Shown: positions 1-11,710, counted from the first letter of the stretch. The stretch is 64,000 nt of DNA from Paralithodes platypus (GCA_032716605.1 CM064502.1:57175432-57239431); one strand, 5' to 3'. Numbers and translations: made by a program. The notes: generated from the letters alone by a model not told the origin.

Positions 1-668
1 GTCCATTGCCAAATTAGTCAACTTTGGAAAAACTCTTTCACAAACTATTAATGTAGATCTAGAATTTAATAATAGACATTATACACCTACCATTTATTCA
101 ACTTAGAAAGAACCTCTAGGGATCAAAAGTTTAAAGACTATCTTAACCCACAAAATCCGGGGGGGCTCATATGATCCCGATCGCTGTGTCCGGGGCCCTT
201 TTGGTACAGGCAAATTTCATAATTCAGTAGCTACTGATTGAGCCCACCTAGAGCAGTCAATATTTTTGCAAATTGTAGAACTTTATGTTGTCTGTAGAAT
301 GCCGTTGAAATGACATCGCTACGACGCGTGGTTGCCGTGTTATGATTATTTTAGCGGGGGCTTTTTAGCCGTGCATTTTGCCTCATATTAGGCCTCCCGG
401 ATTCCTGCCAATTTTGTGTTTTGCTTCATATGAGGCCTCCCGGATTCCGAGGGTTAAGTAACTCTCCAAGTCAGACAGATCCTTCATAAGTTGAATGATA
501 TCGTCTGAAGGCAGATAGAATAATGCAAAACTTGAAGTCATCCTATTGAGATGGTTAAGACTGTATGATAAGTTCCTAAGTTCCTGTTTTCAAGGTTTTG
601 GTTTGTTTGTTTTTGCAAGTTTTAAATTTGTATGTAATTTGGTAATTTTACGATGACTCCTTCACAAA
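1..668. other. 3' flank of the AASDH homologue, no gene seen
   Basis: No coding region is supported here. Read on the minus strand this is the 3' UTR and downstream flank of the AASDH-like gene, whose stop codon is at 669-671. A minus-strand AATAAA lies at about 93-98, roughly 570 bases past the stop, and could be the polyadenylation signal; this is inference. A short direct repeat sharing GGCCTCCCGGATTCC occurs at about 376-404 and 419-447. Confidence 0.4.
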
Positions 669-3600
669 TTAGTTAAAATCAAAACAGTATAAATAATCAT
701 CTCTACAGCCTACGTAAACCCTGCCTCCATGACAAACTGGTGAGGCAAAGATTTCCCCTCCTAATTTATGTTGCCATTCTACTGCAAGAGACGCCTCTGC
801 GGCAATATTATTTATGTCTGTGTTTATATTTAATGATTTGTTTCCTTCTTCCTTAACATTTGACCCTCCTTGTATGAATGCAGATATGTTTTCTAGTGCA
901 ACATTCACAATATAAACTGTGCCTGAAGTTTCACAAATCAGTGCTCTGAAACCTTTGGCATCATTTAAGGCACACAGAAATGGCGTGGCATAGACTGGAG
1001 ACGATGCAGCGAATGTTACAATCGGCTCACCTTTCCCATTTAGAAAGTAAGTGTGGTGATCATGAGAGCCTATACTGATAACCTCCTCTTCATCACCGAG
1101 TCTTAGAACAAAGGGAGAGGAGAACACACTTCTCTCGGTTTTAAATTCCCACAGCCAGGTACCACTAAAAGAGTAGCAAAGAACTTGACCGCTCACAGCT
1201 CCCACAATAACACCATCTGAGCATGACGCCAGTGAACTGAAAACTGGACTACCGACGTTTACTTTCCAGAGAATTTGACCAGATTCCTTTTCGACACTGG
1301 CCACCGTACCATCTAGTGTGGCTACAAAAACACTATCATCTCCAAGACAAGGGGAAGAGAACACACTACCCTCGGAGATCTGCACCGCCCACTTCAGCGC
1401 CCCTTTCTCCGTCACACAGTGCAATATCTTGTCATGGGCACCAAATATCACACACCCGGTTTTCCAATCAACAACGGGGGAACTCTTAACTTCACCTTTA
1501 TCGACTGTTTCGTACTCCCACAATACAGTTCCATCGCTAACCTTGATGCAGTAGAGTTTGCCATCATAACAGCCAACGTAGACTTGTGTGCCACCTGGGG
1601 AAACTGCCGGGGATGACTCTACCCTGTCCCCAAGCGTTACAACCCAACGTAACACCCCCGAGGCTCCGTCAACACAGCAGAACTTGTGTGAGTGTGACCC
1701 AACCATCACTACTGCTGATCCATCACCAAACTCCACCACTGTAGGAGAGGAATCAATACACTTTCCTAAATCATACCTCCACAGTGGGTCTCTCTCATGT
1801 GCTGAAGGTTTGTGTAGGAGGCCAGCTGGTCCCCCGGTGCCGTATACTCCCCGGCGTGATACAACCATAGACACTGTTGTTATCTGCTTCTCCGGATCAT
1901 GCTTTACAATTTCCTGCAATCCGATGCCTTCAATTAAATCATGCTGTTTGGAAGTTTCAATATGTAAATCCCTTCCTTGTGGTTGATGACAGTGTTGGTT
2001 CTCGTGCTTGATGCTCGGTTTTGCCATTTTACTTTTAACATTTGAATTGTCTGGGTCTTCTAGTTTTCTTTTGGCATAGTATACCTTCCTTACCAATTGC
2101 AATGCACTATAATACGATTCATTAAGCAAAACATCAAGTAAATTTGGAATTTTGCAATCCATGAGTAGTTCAAAGTCATTAGTAAACTGAAGAGCATTTA
2201 ATGAATTACCACCAGACACAATGAATTTATCACCAGGATTTATAAACTGACAGCCAAGAGTTTGCATCCATAATTCTTTAAAGGAAACTTCAAAAGACTC
2301 GAAGTTCACACATTTCTGTTTTGATAAATGTGCTTGTTGAAGGATTAATTGCTTTTCATCTATTTTCCCATGGATATTGAAAGGCATCTGTTCAACAAGC
2401 ACCACATCATCAGGAAGTTTACCAGAACTTAAGTGCATTTTCAAGTACTCCCAAAGCACTTCTTTTGTCAGTGTCATCTTCCTTCTCAGTGGCAGGACAA
2501 ATGCTATTATTTTATTCAAGTGAAATGTAACATGGCAGGAGGTAACGTACTCTGTGTTACGTAAAACACCTGCAATTTCTTCCAAGCTAACTTTCTGTCC
2601 ATTCCGTTTAACTTGGGAACCATCCTTTCTTCCTAAGCAATATATACAACCATTTAGTATAACTCCTTGGTCACCAGTAGATCTCAAGTAAGGTTGATTA
2701 TTTGCAATGCTTGAAGTACTGTCATCCACCCAACAATGCCTCTCCTGCCCTCCAACAAAGATTTCTCCAACTTCAAGTTCCTCAACTTTACTTCCATTCT
2801 CTCTCAGTACCAGAACTTCAGTGGAGGTGAGAGGAGAGCCTACTGAAGTCATGTCACCTACTGAATCAGCAAGGGAGCAACGTTTTCTGATGTCAGCCTC
2901 GGTGTATTTCTCTTCACAATTGGCATATTTTCCGCTAACATTAAAAACATTGCCATTTCTTTCTGCAATAGACTCATTCACACAAGTTGTCACTTGTACT
3001 GAAGCCCAACAGGACACTTCTGTGATGCCATACAAGTTGAAAATTGTAACATGATGTGTCTCTCCAATAAAGGTGTTGAGATTGAACCACCTGGGGAACA
3101 TCTCTCCTCCTAGTGCCAGTACTCTCAGACACGAGCTACTAGAGAAGAGTGACTGCTGTAATCTTTCCTTACCAATACTGAATAGTAAAGTTGGTGTTGC
3201 CTGTAGCACTGTCACTCCAACCTTGGCCATGGTGCTCACTAGATATATTGGCATCCTTAACAGGCTTCTGGATGGTACCAGTAATCTTGCTCCGGCCTTG
3301 AATGCCATAAACATGTCCACCACGCTCGGATCGAAGGTGAGCGGAGCAGCAGCAAAAATACAATCCTCGGGTCCAATGGTGAAGCGAGACACCAAGTCCA
3401 TGATGTTTGGAAATATGGAAGTGTGAGGAACGTAGACACACTTTGGGTCCCCTGTCGTACCTGAGGTGGGAATAACATATGCCAAGTTCTTGACTGATGA
3501 TTGTCTTAGAAATGAAGACTCTTTCTCAGGATCAAAAGACACAAGCTTAAACGAGTTATTTAATATTTGAATGCTTGCCAAAGTTTTCAGCACATATAAA

Positions 3601-4294
3601 TCAGCAACTTTATCTAAATATTCCTCTTGAACCAAAATCATTTTAGGACAAATTTTGTCACAAAGTACCTTGATTTCTCTTCTTGTATACTCTGGACTAA
3701 TATACCAATAAGAATTATTTTCTAAGCATGCAAGAATGGCAGCTATGGCTTCTATCCCGGATGAACAGAGAATACCAATGATAGCTGGCAAAACGGACTC
3801 AATCTTATCCTCCATCCCAGTGTTGGATACTACCGGTAATCTATTCTCTAACCTGATGTCAGATCCCAACCTATCCTCCATTACAGTGTCAGATCTAGGT
3901 GTCATGGAATCTGATGGGTACTGGTTGAGATCATTATTCTGGTTCTTGCAATGACCTTCTTTTTCACTCTGGCTTACACACTGCTTCTGGTCCTCATTTG
4001 TGGAACTTTGAGTCTGAATCTGATTGTGACACTGGTCCTGGTTTTTAACAGGGCTCTGATCTTGTTCTTGGTTCTGACTGCAGGACTGTTTGTCATCATC
4101 TTTGCCGTGGTGGAGGTTACAAGTCTGTGCGGTATTGTATACGTAATTTTGTTGAGCATGGCTGGTACAAGACATGCTGCCAATGTTCTGGGTGGAGGGA
4201 GAACTACCGGTACACCACCTCTCCAATTCGTCACTCACTCGTCTTGCTTGACACTGTAGTTCCAGGTAGGTTACCCTCTCCTCACAGCCATCTT
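669..4294 (-). CDS. AASDH: AASDH/ACSF4-like beta-alanine-activating enzyme, large terminal coding exon
   Basis: This exon encodes residues 43-1250 of a protein resembling animal AASDH (ACSF4), a cytosolic acyl-CoA-synthetase-family enzyme that in other organisms activates beta-alanine on its own carrier domain. Visible motifs, numbered on the spliced protein: TSGTTGDPK (319-327, ATP loop), NLYGITE (462-468), STGD (581-584), GRKDGSQVKRNG (from 598), HGK with the adenylation Lys near 686, and the carrier motif GGNS with the phosphopantetheine Ser near 740. From about 879 to the end are repeated W-x-SSP / YVG / G-x-LYC blades of a PQQ-type beta-propeller, the family's hallmark C-terminus. The exon starts after a strong acceptor (TTTCATTTTCAG) in phase 1. 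The frame stays open upstream to 4562, but that part has no homology and is intron. Oddity: a Gln/Asn/Ser-rich insertion of about 140 residues (about 69-208) splits the start of the adenylation domain. Stop at 669-671. Confidence 0.9.
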
Positions 4295-4337
4295 CTGAAA
4301 ATGAAATAAAATATATTTGATATTCTATATGGACTGA

Positions 4338-4520
4338 ATGGACAAGGATGACTGGGTGAAATACATTAGATGTATGAAAGTGGTCACACTGGTCAGAAAG
4401 ACAACAGACAGCAGACCAAGGAAAGCATGGGATGCCGTCCAAAGGAAGGATTTCAGAGTTAAGGAATTTGACCGGGATGCTGCAGGGGTCTGTGCAGCAT
4501 GGAGCGTGGCCATTAGGTGA
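4338..4520 (+). pseudogene. LINE 3'-end fragment (family L-gamma), plus strand
   Basis: An open stretch encodes DSRPRKAWDAVQ followed by a DF...EFDRDAAG...WSVAIR pattern. This is the tail seen at the C-terminus of many non-LTR reverse transcriptases (consensus RxRPRKTW...DL...A.DR..WR..I). Only the last 60 or so residues remain, with no reverse transcriptase core nearby. The same tail occurs on the minus strand at 4786-4977 and in degraded form at 8050-8160 and 37060-37240. Confidence 0.5.
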
Positions 4521-4779
4521 AAAAGACATACCCGTCCAAAACATGGAATAGCCTTTCAACATATACCGAATACTGGTATTGCAGAAGATAAAGGTGTACA
4601 GGCACTCAAGGGGATAAGGGGGCCTCTATCTATGGTGGAGGAAAAAAAATAATATGCTCCACGCATCCTACGCTGTATCGTATATGGCAACTAATAGGGG
4701 GATGGCGCTAGACTTGTGGACCCAATACATACATACATACATACATAACATTTTAAGACTGAGTGTTCCACACATAAGT

Positions 4780-4990
4780 GCAGTTTCAGTCTCTTGTCCT
4801 AATGGCGGCGTTCCAGGCAACCCTGTTAAGGGCTGCTTCACTTGTCAAGTTCTTGGATTTGAGATCGGCGCGTATAGTCCGATCCCAGGTCTTCCTCGGT
4901 CCACCCCTTGGTGCAGCTCCCTCCACAATCACAGACCTGCATTTTGTCACCCAATTTTGTTCATCCATTCTCTCCACATGTCCATACTAT
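4780..4990 (-). pseudogene. LINE 3'-end fragment (family L-gamma), minus strand
   Basis: The minus strand encodes MERMDEQNWVTKCRSV, then GGPRKTWDRTIRADL and EAALNRVAWNAAIR, ending in a stop. This is the C-terminal signature of a non-LTR retrotransposon polymerase protein. The copy is strongly 5' truncated and lies in the AASDH-like intron in the same orientation as the gene. No target duplication was found by eye. Confidence 0.6.
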
Positions 4991-5384
4991 AGCCATTACT
5001 ATATAATAAAGCCCAATTCTTAGCGCTGTCTTGTCATGGCACTGCCGAGACTGGTGAGGAGCTGATAGGTGCCACAAGGGACTCTACTAGCCTTACCTGG
5101 ACACTGTTTGGTGCCACACCAGAGTCGGCCACAGTGTTTACATGTTGAGGCAGTGTTGTGGCAGGACTTTATTGTTCTATAGTCCAAGTTGCCTAATAGC
5201 GGCTCACTGCCAATTATTATTCCCCCCAGACCCGGATCTGGTGCCTTGTAGCCGACTTGGCAGAAGGGATCCAGAGGGTACAGTGCAGTGTTTCCTCAGA
5301 CTGGCACTTTTCCGCCTATAAGTATAGGAGCCCGAACCTGGTGGTAGGGCTCCAGGAGGCTGCCCTGTCATATACAGTAGGTGT

Positions 5385-5525
5385 ATAATTCATATTTTTT
5401 CACCAACCAACTTTACTTCTAAACTTAATTAATGAAATCAATAATGTGGCACTCCAAGGACTCGAACCTAGGATACTCACACCGAAATTCCGCGCATTTA
5501 TGCACTACGCTACCAGGCCAGCCGT
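5385..5525 (-). mobile_element. tRNA-derived SINE copy
   Basis: On the minus strand a tRNA-like head has a box B match, GGTTCGAGTCC (complement of 5458-5468), and a box-A-like stretch around TGGTAGCGTAGTGCATAA. It is followed by an A/T-rich tail beginning at CACATTATTGATTTCATT. The same head-plus-tail combination recurs at 35755-35892, 36115-36225 and 50140-50275, so this is a dispersed SINE and not a tRNA gene. Confidence 0.6.
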
Positions 5526-5916
5526 AGTGCCGTGTACGCGCACAAGTTGCGTCTCTGCGGATGGTTCTGGTGGGGTGCACAAGGGCCACTGGATCCGACC
5601 CCTTGTAATCCTTGGGAGAAGGTCCTGGGAACGGTCTTCACAGCAGTCTGGAGCCGGAGTCCTGGGGATGGTAATTTACTTGCCAGCTTACCTACCAAAT
5701 ATGACCCACACAAGATAAAAAATACATGACTAAATACATATAGCCATATAGTAGGATAACAATGCAACAAAACAAAAATATCAATAGTTAGACGGCATAC
5801 TGCACAGTTTTTGGTAGTGATGAATAGCTCCCCCTTGTCCCTCGTCATCTCCCCCAGACATCACCACTGACATTGCTGCGAGATGATGATGATGATGTTG
5901 CTCCACCCTCACGCCC

Positions 5917-7751
5917 ATGCCCTTCTTCATCGTCACTATCGTCACATCGCGCAAAGCCAAAAAGTTAATTAAGCAAAGTAAAAAGACCCTGGAGTTACAT
6001 GTTGCGAATCAAGGTAAAACAAACCCGAAAGAATTCTATAGTTATATCAGAAAGAAAAAAGTAGTTACTTCAACTGTTGGACCGTTAGTCGATGAAAATG
6101 GAGAATACACCAAAGACGAAGTACAAATGAGTAATGCCCTCAATACCTTCTTTGCATCAGTTTTTACAACCGAAGACTTCAGTGATATCCCTACACCATC
6201 GCCGATTCAGATTGATAATTCAGATGTTCTAAGCAATATCACCGTTACAGAGAGAGAAGTATTAAATTGTTTAGATAAACTCAAGGTAAATAAAACGCTT
6301 GGACCTGATACAATCTCGCCTAGAGTTCTAAAGGAAGCTAAGGATGAGCTCTGCAAACCACTGACATTGTTATTCAATGAATCCTTGCAGTCTGGGACTA
6401 TGCCTGATCAGTGGAAGCTAGCCAACGTAACACCGATATTCAAAAAAGGCAGCAAATCCCTACCCAGTAACTATCGTCCAATTAGCTTAACCTCAATTGT
6501 ATGTAAAATGCTAGAAACGGTCATAAGAGACAGACTCGTAAATCACTTAGAGGCAAATAACTTACCGTACTTAAAGATAGTCAACACGGCTTTCGTAAAA
6601 AACGTTCCTGTTTAACAAACCTCTTAGACTTCTTCCACGATATCCTCAACCTCTACGATGAGAGTAAAGCTGTAGATATTATATACCTAGATTTTCAAAA
6701 GGCCTTTGACAGAGTTCCCCACAAACTTTTACTGCTAAAACTAAAAGCGCATGGAATACAAGACGGTGTGTTGAAATGGATAGAAAATTGGCTCAGCGAC
6801 AGAAAGCAAAGAGTAGTCATAAACGGTAAGGCATCTAAATGGACCAATGTAAGTAGCGGGGTACCCCAGGGATCGGTACTAGGACCAATTCTCTTTCTAA
6901 TTTACATCAACGACATAGATGAGGGTCTCACCTGTACAATCTCAAAATTTGCTAACGATATAAAAATTGCAAATAGCGTACTCTCAAAAGAACAAGTTGA
7001 CGATATGCAACACAATCTAGATAAATTGTTATGTTGGGCCCAAATTTGGCAAATGAGTTTCAATGCGGATAAATGTAAAGTACTACATATCGGATACCTA
7101 AATGAGAAAGCAAACTAATCGATGAATGGCACTCAGCTTAAGAATGTAAACAGAGAAACCGATCTGGGAGTAACAATATCGAGTAACCTAAAACCGAGTC
7201 AACAATGTTCAGAAGTTGTTAAGAAGGCAAACAAAATAATTGGCTTTATAGGCAGGTCATTTGAGCATAAATCCAAAGAAGTTATCCTAACCCTTTACAA
7301 TTCCTTAGTCCGCCCTCTTCTGGAATACTGCGTTCAATCCTGGTGCCCTTATTACCAAAAAGATATAAACAAGCTAGAACGAGTTCAACGTAGAGTTACC
7401 AAAATGATACCTAGCCTAAAGAACAAACCATACGAAGAGCGTCTTAGAGAATTAAATCTATTTCCTTTAACCCAGCGCAGATTAAGAGGTGACTTAATTC
7501 AAGTGTTCAAAATCATCAAAGGCATCGACAATATGAACTGTAGTAAGTACTTCACTATCGACCAATCTAATTACACGCGGGGAAACGGTTGCAAAATTAT
7601 TGATAAATCTTTTAACTCACACAAATCTAAGAATTTCTTCTTCAATCGAGTTGTCAACTTGTGGAATGGGCTTCCCCGAGACGTTATAGACTGCAGTACC
7701 GTTGATTCATTTAAACTCCGCTTAGACAAATATCTCGCATCAAACCTGTGA
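5917..7751 (+). pseudogene. L-alpha copy 1 reverse transcriptase, disabled
   Basis: Recognisable RT blocks in order: NYRPISLTS (about 6469-6495), YLDFQKAFDRVPH (about 6690), SGVPQGSVLGPILFLIYIND (about 6855-6915), the catalytic box, and the C-terminal NKLERVQRRVTKMIP region. Three defects are visible. A frameshift lies near 6570-6585, where the first frame leaves the RT and the second takes it up. The catalytic FADD box reads FAND (about 6949-6960). A TAA at 7116-7118 replaces the TAT present in copy 2. The open frame at 5917-5944 precedes the homologous region and is probably host sequence. The product would not be an active polymerase. Confidence 0.82.
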
Positions 7752-7994
7752 CTGACTGCGTTTGTAAATGAATAACTTTATTTTATCCCCCCCTCAGTTA
7801 CTAACCCATCTGTCCCCTACTAACTTCCTAATCCTGCCACGGACATTAGTTCCAGGGCAGTAGTTCCCTTTCCAATGTTCCCTTACCCACTCTAAACCAC
7901 TGTTTGGACACTTGATCCTCAGTGTTTTGGAGGACAAGCAGCCTAGAAGGGTCACTAGACCTGTTGTTGCTTGATTTCCTTTGTACCTTTGTAC
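5945..7994 (+). mobile_element. L-alpha LINE copy 1, 5'-truncated CR1/Jockey-like non-LTR retrotransposon
   Basis: The element runs from the linker between the missing endonuclease and the reverse transcriptase to a 3' end with tandem CCTTTGTAC units (about 7977-7994). A nearly identical second copy lies at 14803-15917 and a third 3' fragment, reversed, at 23009-23323. The high identity of copies 1 and 2 by eye implies a recently active family. ORF1 and endonuclease are absent. The assignment to the CR1/Jockey group follows from the SGVPQGSVLGP...FLIYINDI block and the short tandem 3' tail; the exact clade is not determined. Confidence 0.8.
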
Positions 7995-8044
7995 TACAAA
8001 CCCCTCAAAGGCAAGGGAGGAGACGATGAAATTCAATTCATCAT

Positions 8045-8165
8045 CTGCACCAAGGGGTAGACCAAGATAGATGTGAAATCAGACAAAATGGTCTGATCTT
8101 GAATTAAAAAACCTTACAAGTGAAGCAGCTCTGTTCAGAGCTGCCTCTCTTGTCAGTAATATGCA
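8045..8165 (+). pseudogene. Degraded L-gamma LINE 3' fragment
   Basis: GGGTAGACCAAGA...ACAAGTGAAGCAGCTCTG...GAGCTGCCTC is a diverged plus-strand version of the segment seen reversed at 37060-37240. It lies just after the end of L-alpha copy 1. No open frame of useful length remains. Confidence 0.4.
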
Positions 8166-8289
8166 GCAGCAACTCCTGAGTGTCCATGGCATGGTCAAGC
8201 ATAGCAAAAGTCTTGGTGGCCTTGAAGTTAGCAATGACCTCCTGGTGTAGTGGTTGCAATAGAGATGTAGTGTTGGGGAGGGTTAAACA

Positions 8290-8755
8290 GGAATCTCTAT
8301 ACAGCGCTGGTTAGGCAGCACCTGGAATATGCGAACCAGGTGTGGGCTCCATATATGGTGAAAGATATAGAAGCGGTAGAGAAAGTGCAGAGGAGAGCTA
8401 GCAAGCTGGTACCAACTTTGAAGAACCTGGGCTATGAGCAGAGGTTGAGGACACTGAGACTCCCGACACTAGCATACAGTATAGGAGAAAGAGAGGGGAT
8501 ATGGTAGAGACTTTTAAGATAGTGTCAGGAAAGTATGATGAGGATGTGTGTGAAGGTACCTTCTTGATGCGGGAGGGAACGAGAACGAGAGGACAGTAAG
8601 AACATTTACAAGGAAAGAACTCAGCTTGAAAAGACAAAGAACTCTTTTTGTGATAGAGTGGTAAATGAGTGGAAAGCACTGCCCCAGTATGTAGTTGATT
8701 CCAAATCAGTAAAGAAGTTTGAAAGTAAACTTGATAAAGCATGGGGAAGACAAGA
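8290..8755 (+). pseudogene. LINE 3' coding fragment (family L-delta), frameshifted
   Basis: Translated in more than one frame, the plus strand gives RQHLEYANQVWAP, then VQRRASKLVPTLKNLGYEQR, RRGDMVETFKIVSG, and finally FCDRVVNEWKALPQYVV with KKFESKLDKAW. These are the ordered C-terminal blocks of CR1/Jockey-type polymerases, related to but distinct from L-alpha. At least two frameshifts interrupt them. The apparent minus-strand ORFs here are shadows. Confidence 0.65.
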
Positions 8756-8799
8756 TTTGAGTTTGATTACAAAGCGAAAATACATAGTAAAAATGTTGC

Positions 8800-9620
8800 G
8801 TCTGCTGCCGCCGTCGCCGCCAACACCGTGAACAACCGCAGTAGTGCAAGTACTGGTACTGAGCTGAATACACAGGCCTAGTTTGCCTTTTTTCCAGAGG
8901 ATCTACTATAAGATAAGATAGTGGGGTGCCTGTCAACCAACAGGTTTGAATGCCCGGGGGCCATCGTTGAGGAGGAACAAGATCTTGAAGGGCAGGTTCA
9001 TGCGTTTACAGAAGGCTTCTAAATCTTTCATCAGGTGCTAGTCGAACCACTCCAAACCCACCAGACATCCAACCATTTTTGTTGCTCATCCAGGGCACAT
9101 TAAGTTTTCCCATGTCCAAGGTCCAGTAGGCATTGGGTTTCTTCGTACAGTGAATGACCAGGGGCTTCAGCTTGCATTACATTTTTCTAATATCACACAA
9201 CTTTCAGTGTAAAATATTTTTTCCAAGTTTAATGCATTCCAATAGTATTATGAGCTTTCCTCTTTCTTGTCATTTATAACTCATTACAGTAGACGCGATT
9301 ATTGTGGGCTTAAACTGAGCGATAATAAGCTGTTTGTTTGCATGCCATCCATGGGGAGCCTGATAAAGCAAAGAGATCTGATATCATTTAAGTTAAGATA
9401 AGTGTGCATCTCAAGGCGTTAAGTGTCTGAAATATAACAGACTACATTCTTACAGGCGCCTCTAACATGAAGCATTGTGCACATATTGGTAAGTGATAGA
9501 CTAGTGTCAAGGATGTACAGTACATTGTGTATCTCGGGTAGGCGTACCGGAAATTGCGTTAACGGAGAAAATATGGAGGTGAAATATCTGCACCAACAGT
9601 TCTTTACTATTACAGTACTG
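8800..9620. other. Intronic stretch with nothing recognised
   Basis: No coding motif, RNA gene or repeat family was recognised. A short CCGCCGTCGCCGCC run occurs near 8805. The rest is ordinary mixed sequence leading to the first (TA)n tract. Confidence 0.3.
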
Positions 9621-9631
9621 CTAAATTATAT

Positions 9632-9635
<4 letters not shown>

Positions 9636-9718
<83 letters not shown>

Positions 9719-9735
9719 CATATATATATATATAC
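9636..9735. repeat. (TA)n microsatellite
   Basis: An almost uninterrupted TA run with a few ATACATA variants near its right end. It lies in the first intron of the AASDH-like gene and produces spurious alternating Ile-Tyr ORFs. Confidence 0.9.
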
Positions 9736-9794
9736 AGTACAGTATATATATATCAAGTATATCTCACAAATACATGTGACCTACTAAATGTTTC

Positions 9795-9901
9795 ATATTC
9801 CCAGCCGGACTCGTAGGCTACCACTGACAGTCAGGACGAGTGTCCATGCTTTAATCCACACTCATCCTGACTGTCGGTGGTTCGAGTCCGGCTGGGAGTA
9901 T
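9795..9901. repeat. Inverted repeat built from two opposed tRNA-like SINE heads
   Basis: The left arm starts ATTCCCAGCCGGACTC and the right arm ends GTTCGAGTCCGGCTGGGA, with long nearly perfect complementarity through the CTGACAGTCAGGA / TCCTGACTGTC segment and a short loop. The right arm contains a box B (GGTTCGAGTCC). The structure is bracketed by (TA)n on both sides and should extrude readily as a hairpin. Confidence 0.75.
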
Positions 9902-9910
9902 AAAAAAAAC

Positions 9911-10015
<105 letters not shown>

Positions 10016-10073
10016 ATACTGTACATATACAGTACAGTATATATATCATTAAAATATTCAGCACCCCAGTTAC

Positions 10074-10200
10074 CTTGACAGAAAATGACTGCAATATTAT
10101 CAGGATAAGTAGCTGCAGACCCCTGGAACAGCCGGCTGAGATTCATAGATGGTGCCATTTGGGTAGCTGTCTCCCGGTGTACTGGCACTTCCTCTGACAT
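10074..10200 (-). CDS. AASDH: AASDH/ACSF4-like enzyme, first coding exon
   Basis: The minus strand encodes 42 residues plus one base, including NLSRLFQGSAATYPDNIAVI, the typical opening of an AMP-binding (adenylation) domain. It ends at a consensus donor, CAAG|GTAACT, in phase 1. The acceptor at 4295 begins with the matching two bases, so the join makes a Glu codon and continues into ERVTYLELQ, the expected next block of the fold. The first ATG (10198-10200) has A at -3; a second in-frame ATG at 10156-10158 (residue 15) has A at -3 and G at +4 and may be the real start. The spliced product would be 1250 residues, longer than vertebrate AASDH mainly because of the Gln-rich insertion. An upstream untranslated exon cannot be excluded. 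A (TA)n tract starts about 60 bases past the donor. Confidence 0.82.
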
Positions 10201-10440
10201 AGTGCCAACGTTGGTATCAGTACTGGTAATACTCTTTTCACTTATCGTTAGTATTCCGCATCATTAGGCCTGGAAAAAATACGAATATATAAATACAGTA
10301 TATAATTTTGAAAAGGAATAGAAAGTGGAAGATGAAAGCCATTTTACCTCATAAAAGTTGATGCCTTTTTTAACGCCATACACTCCCTTGACTGACAGGG
10401 CTAGGGCGTGCCCTTGTTACAGGGACTTTACTGGACATTC
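10201..10440 (-). promoter_or_regulatory. Probable 5' UTR and promoter side of the AASDH-like gene
   Basis: This is the sequence immediately upstream, on the minus strand, of the first coding exon. No unambiguous TATA box or initiator was identified. The assignment rests only on position, and a further non-coding exon may lie in or beyond it. Confidence 0.25.
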
Positions 10441-10575
10441 ATCATGAATCGCTAGACCGAGCTGCCCAAACTCTTGCTGTCTACCAATGGCACGGCGTGG
10501 GATGGAACTGCAGACCTATAGATCAGCAGTCAGACACATTACCTACCAAGCTACGGCTCGTGGAATTGGCTGTAG
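10440..10575 (-). mobile_element. SINE-like tRNA segment (family C), degraded
   Basis: The complement reads AGCCGTAGCTTGGTAGGTA and then CTGATCTATAGGTCTGC, resembling a tRNA 5' half. It matches the better-preserved segment at 40180-40345 through shared GAATCGCTAG / GAATTGCTAG and GATCAGCAG motifs. The copy is diverged and probably old. Confidence 0.4.
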
Positions 10576-10869
10576 CTTATTCCAACTTTGTAAGGCTACT
10601 ATTGATCAGGTATTTACCTGATGTACTCAGCAGCACCGAGGATTACACCCCCATTGTTGGTTATGATTGGTTGCAGTAGACTGTCTGGAGAAGCAGCAGG
10701 GACAAGGTGATCTTTTGAACCAATATCTGGCCTCTCAAGTGTTGTGTGGTTTTATAAGTTGGTTATAACCCATACTTTGTTGCTATACAGTACCGTGAAA
10801 TGCCCTAGCTTCGGACGGGGGCTATACTTCGGACAGTTCTGGATATAATCATGTAAGCTACAGAAGAGG

Positions 10870-11560
10870 AGAAGTAGTGGAGGAGGAGGTGGGGATCAGG
10901 TCAGAAGTGTGGGAAGCCATGAAAAGAGTGAAGTTGGGGAAAGCACCAGGAAGTTGGAACAGATGGAGTGCGTGGGTGTAGGATGTAGTCATAATCAAAG
11001 GATACTGTAATATTATTGTTTACTTTGATGAATGTCACTAGTTCAGTTGGCGGAGGCGCGGCACAGGCGTCAGATGTCTCCTGGTTAACCCTAACCCTAA
11101 GTCCTGTCCCAGTTATTACACGGATATAACCATTACTTGTGGCTCTCATTCACCTCAAGACCTCTTACAGTGGGGAAATGTTGAGGTATGGTGGTGAGAT
11201 AGTGATCGAATGGGTATGGAAAATGTGCAAACTAGCATGGGAGAAGGGGAGTGCACCCGATGACTGGAAGACTGGCATAATAGTCCCCCTATATAAGGGC
11301 AAAGGGGAAAGAGGAGTGTGTGGTAACCACCGAGGAATATGTATTTTAAGCGTAGTAGGGAAGGTGTACAGTAGGGTAGTGATTGAGAGAGTGAGAGTGA
11401 GAACGGAGAAATGGGTAGGCGACGAGCAGGGAGGTTTTAGGAAGGGAAGAGGATGTGTGGATCAGATTTTTACCCTGAATTGTGTTGTGGAGAAATATCT
11501 GGAGAAGCAACAAAAGGTGTATGGTGCCTTTATGGACTTGGAGAAGGCCTATGGATATTC
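10870..11560 (+). pseudogene. LINE reverse transcriptase fragment (family L-epsilon)
   Basis: The plus strand encodes EVWEAMKRVKLGKAPG near 10895-10950. After a non-matching stretch (about 10970-11150) it continues with WEKGSAPDDWKTGIIVPLYK, GNHRGICILSVVGKVYSRVV, EQGGFRKGRGCVDQIF and AFMDLEKAY, stopping at about 11555. These are the first RT blocks of a non-LTR retrotransposon distinct from L-alpha. The catalytic YxDD region is missing, and the sequence passes abruptly into a dispersed repeat. The inner segment (about 10970-11150) looks like an insertion. Confidence 0.7.
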
Positions 11561-11710
11561 AACTCAAGGCTACCGTACTCAATATCCAGTAATGTTTGAA
11601 TGTCCAAAGTCCAAAGTCCAACAGTTTTCAGGTTTTTATTGGATATTCAACTCTAGGCTACTCACTATCCAGTAATGTTTGAATGTCCAAAGTCCAAAGT
11701 CCAATATCCA
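11560..11710. repeat. Direct repeats with TATTGGATATTCAACTCTAG core
   Basis: Units of roughly 90 bases contain GGATATTCAACTC, then TATCCAGTAATGTTTGAATG and tandem TCCAAAG. They occur here twice and again at about 12470-12670. A related AAAGTCCAATATC piece lies near 14545. No coding function is seen. Confidence 0.6.

Noticed and set aside
4295..4562. N-terminal 89 residues of the long AASDH ORF (from the ATG at 4562)
   Set aside because: They lie upstream of a strong splice acceptor, show no similarity to the family, and overlap a plus-strand LINE fragment. The true N-terminus is at 10074-10200.
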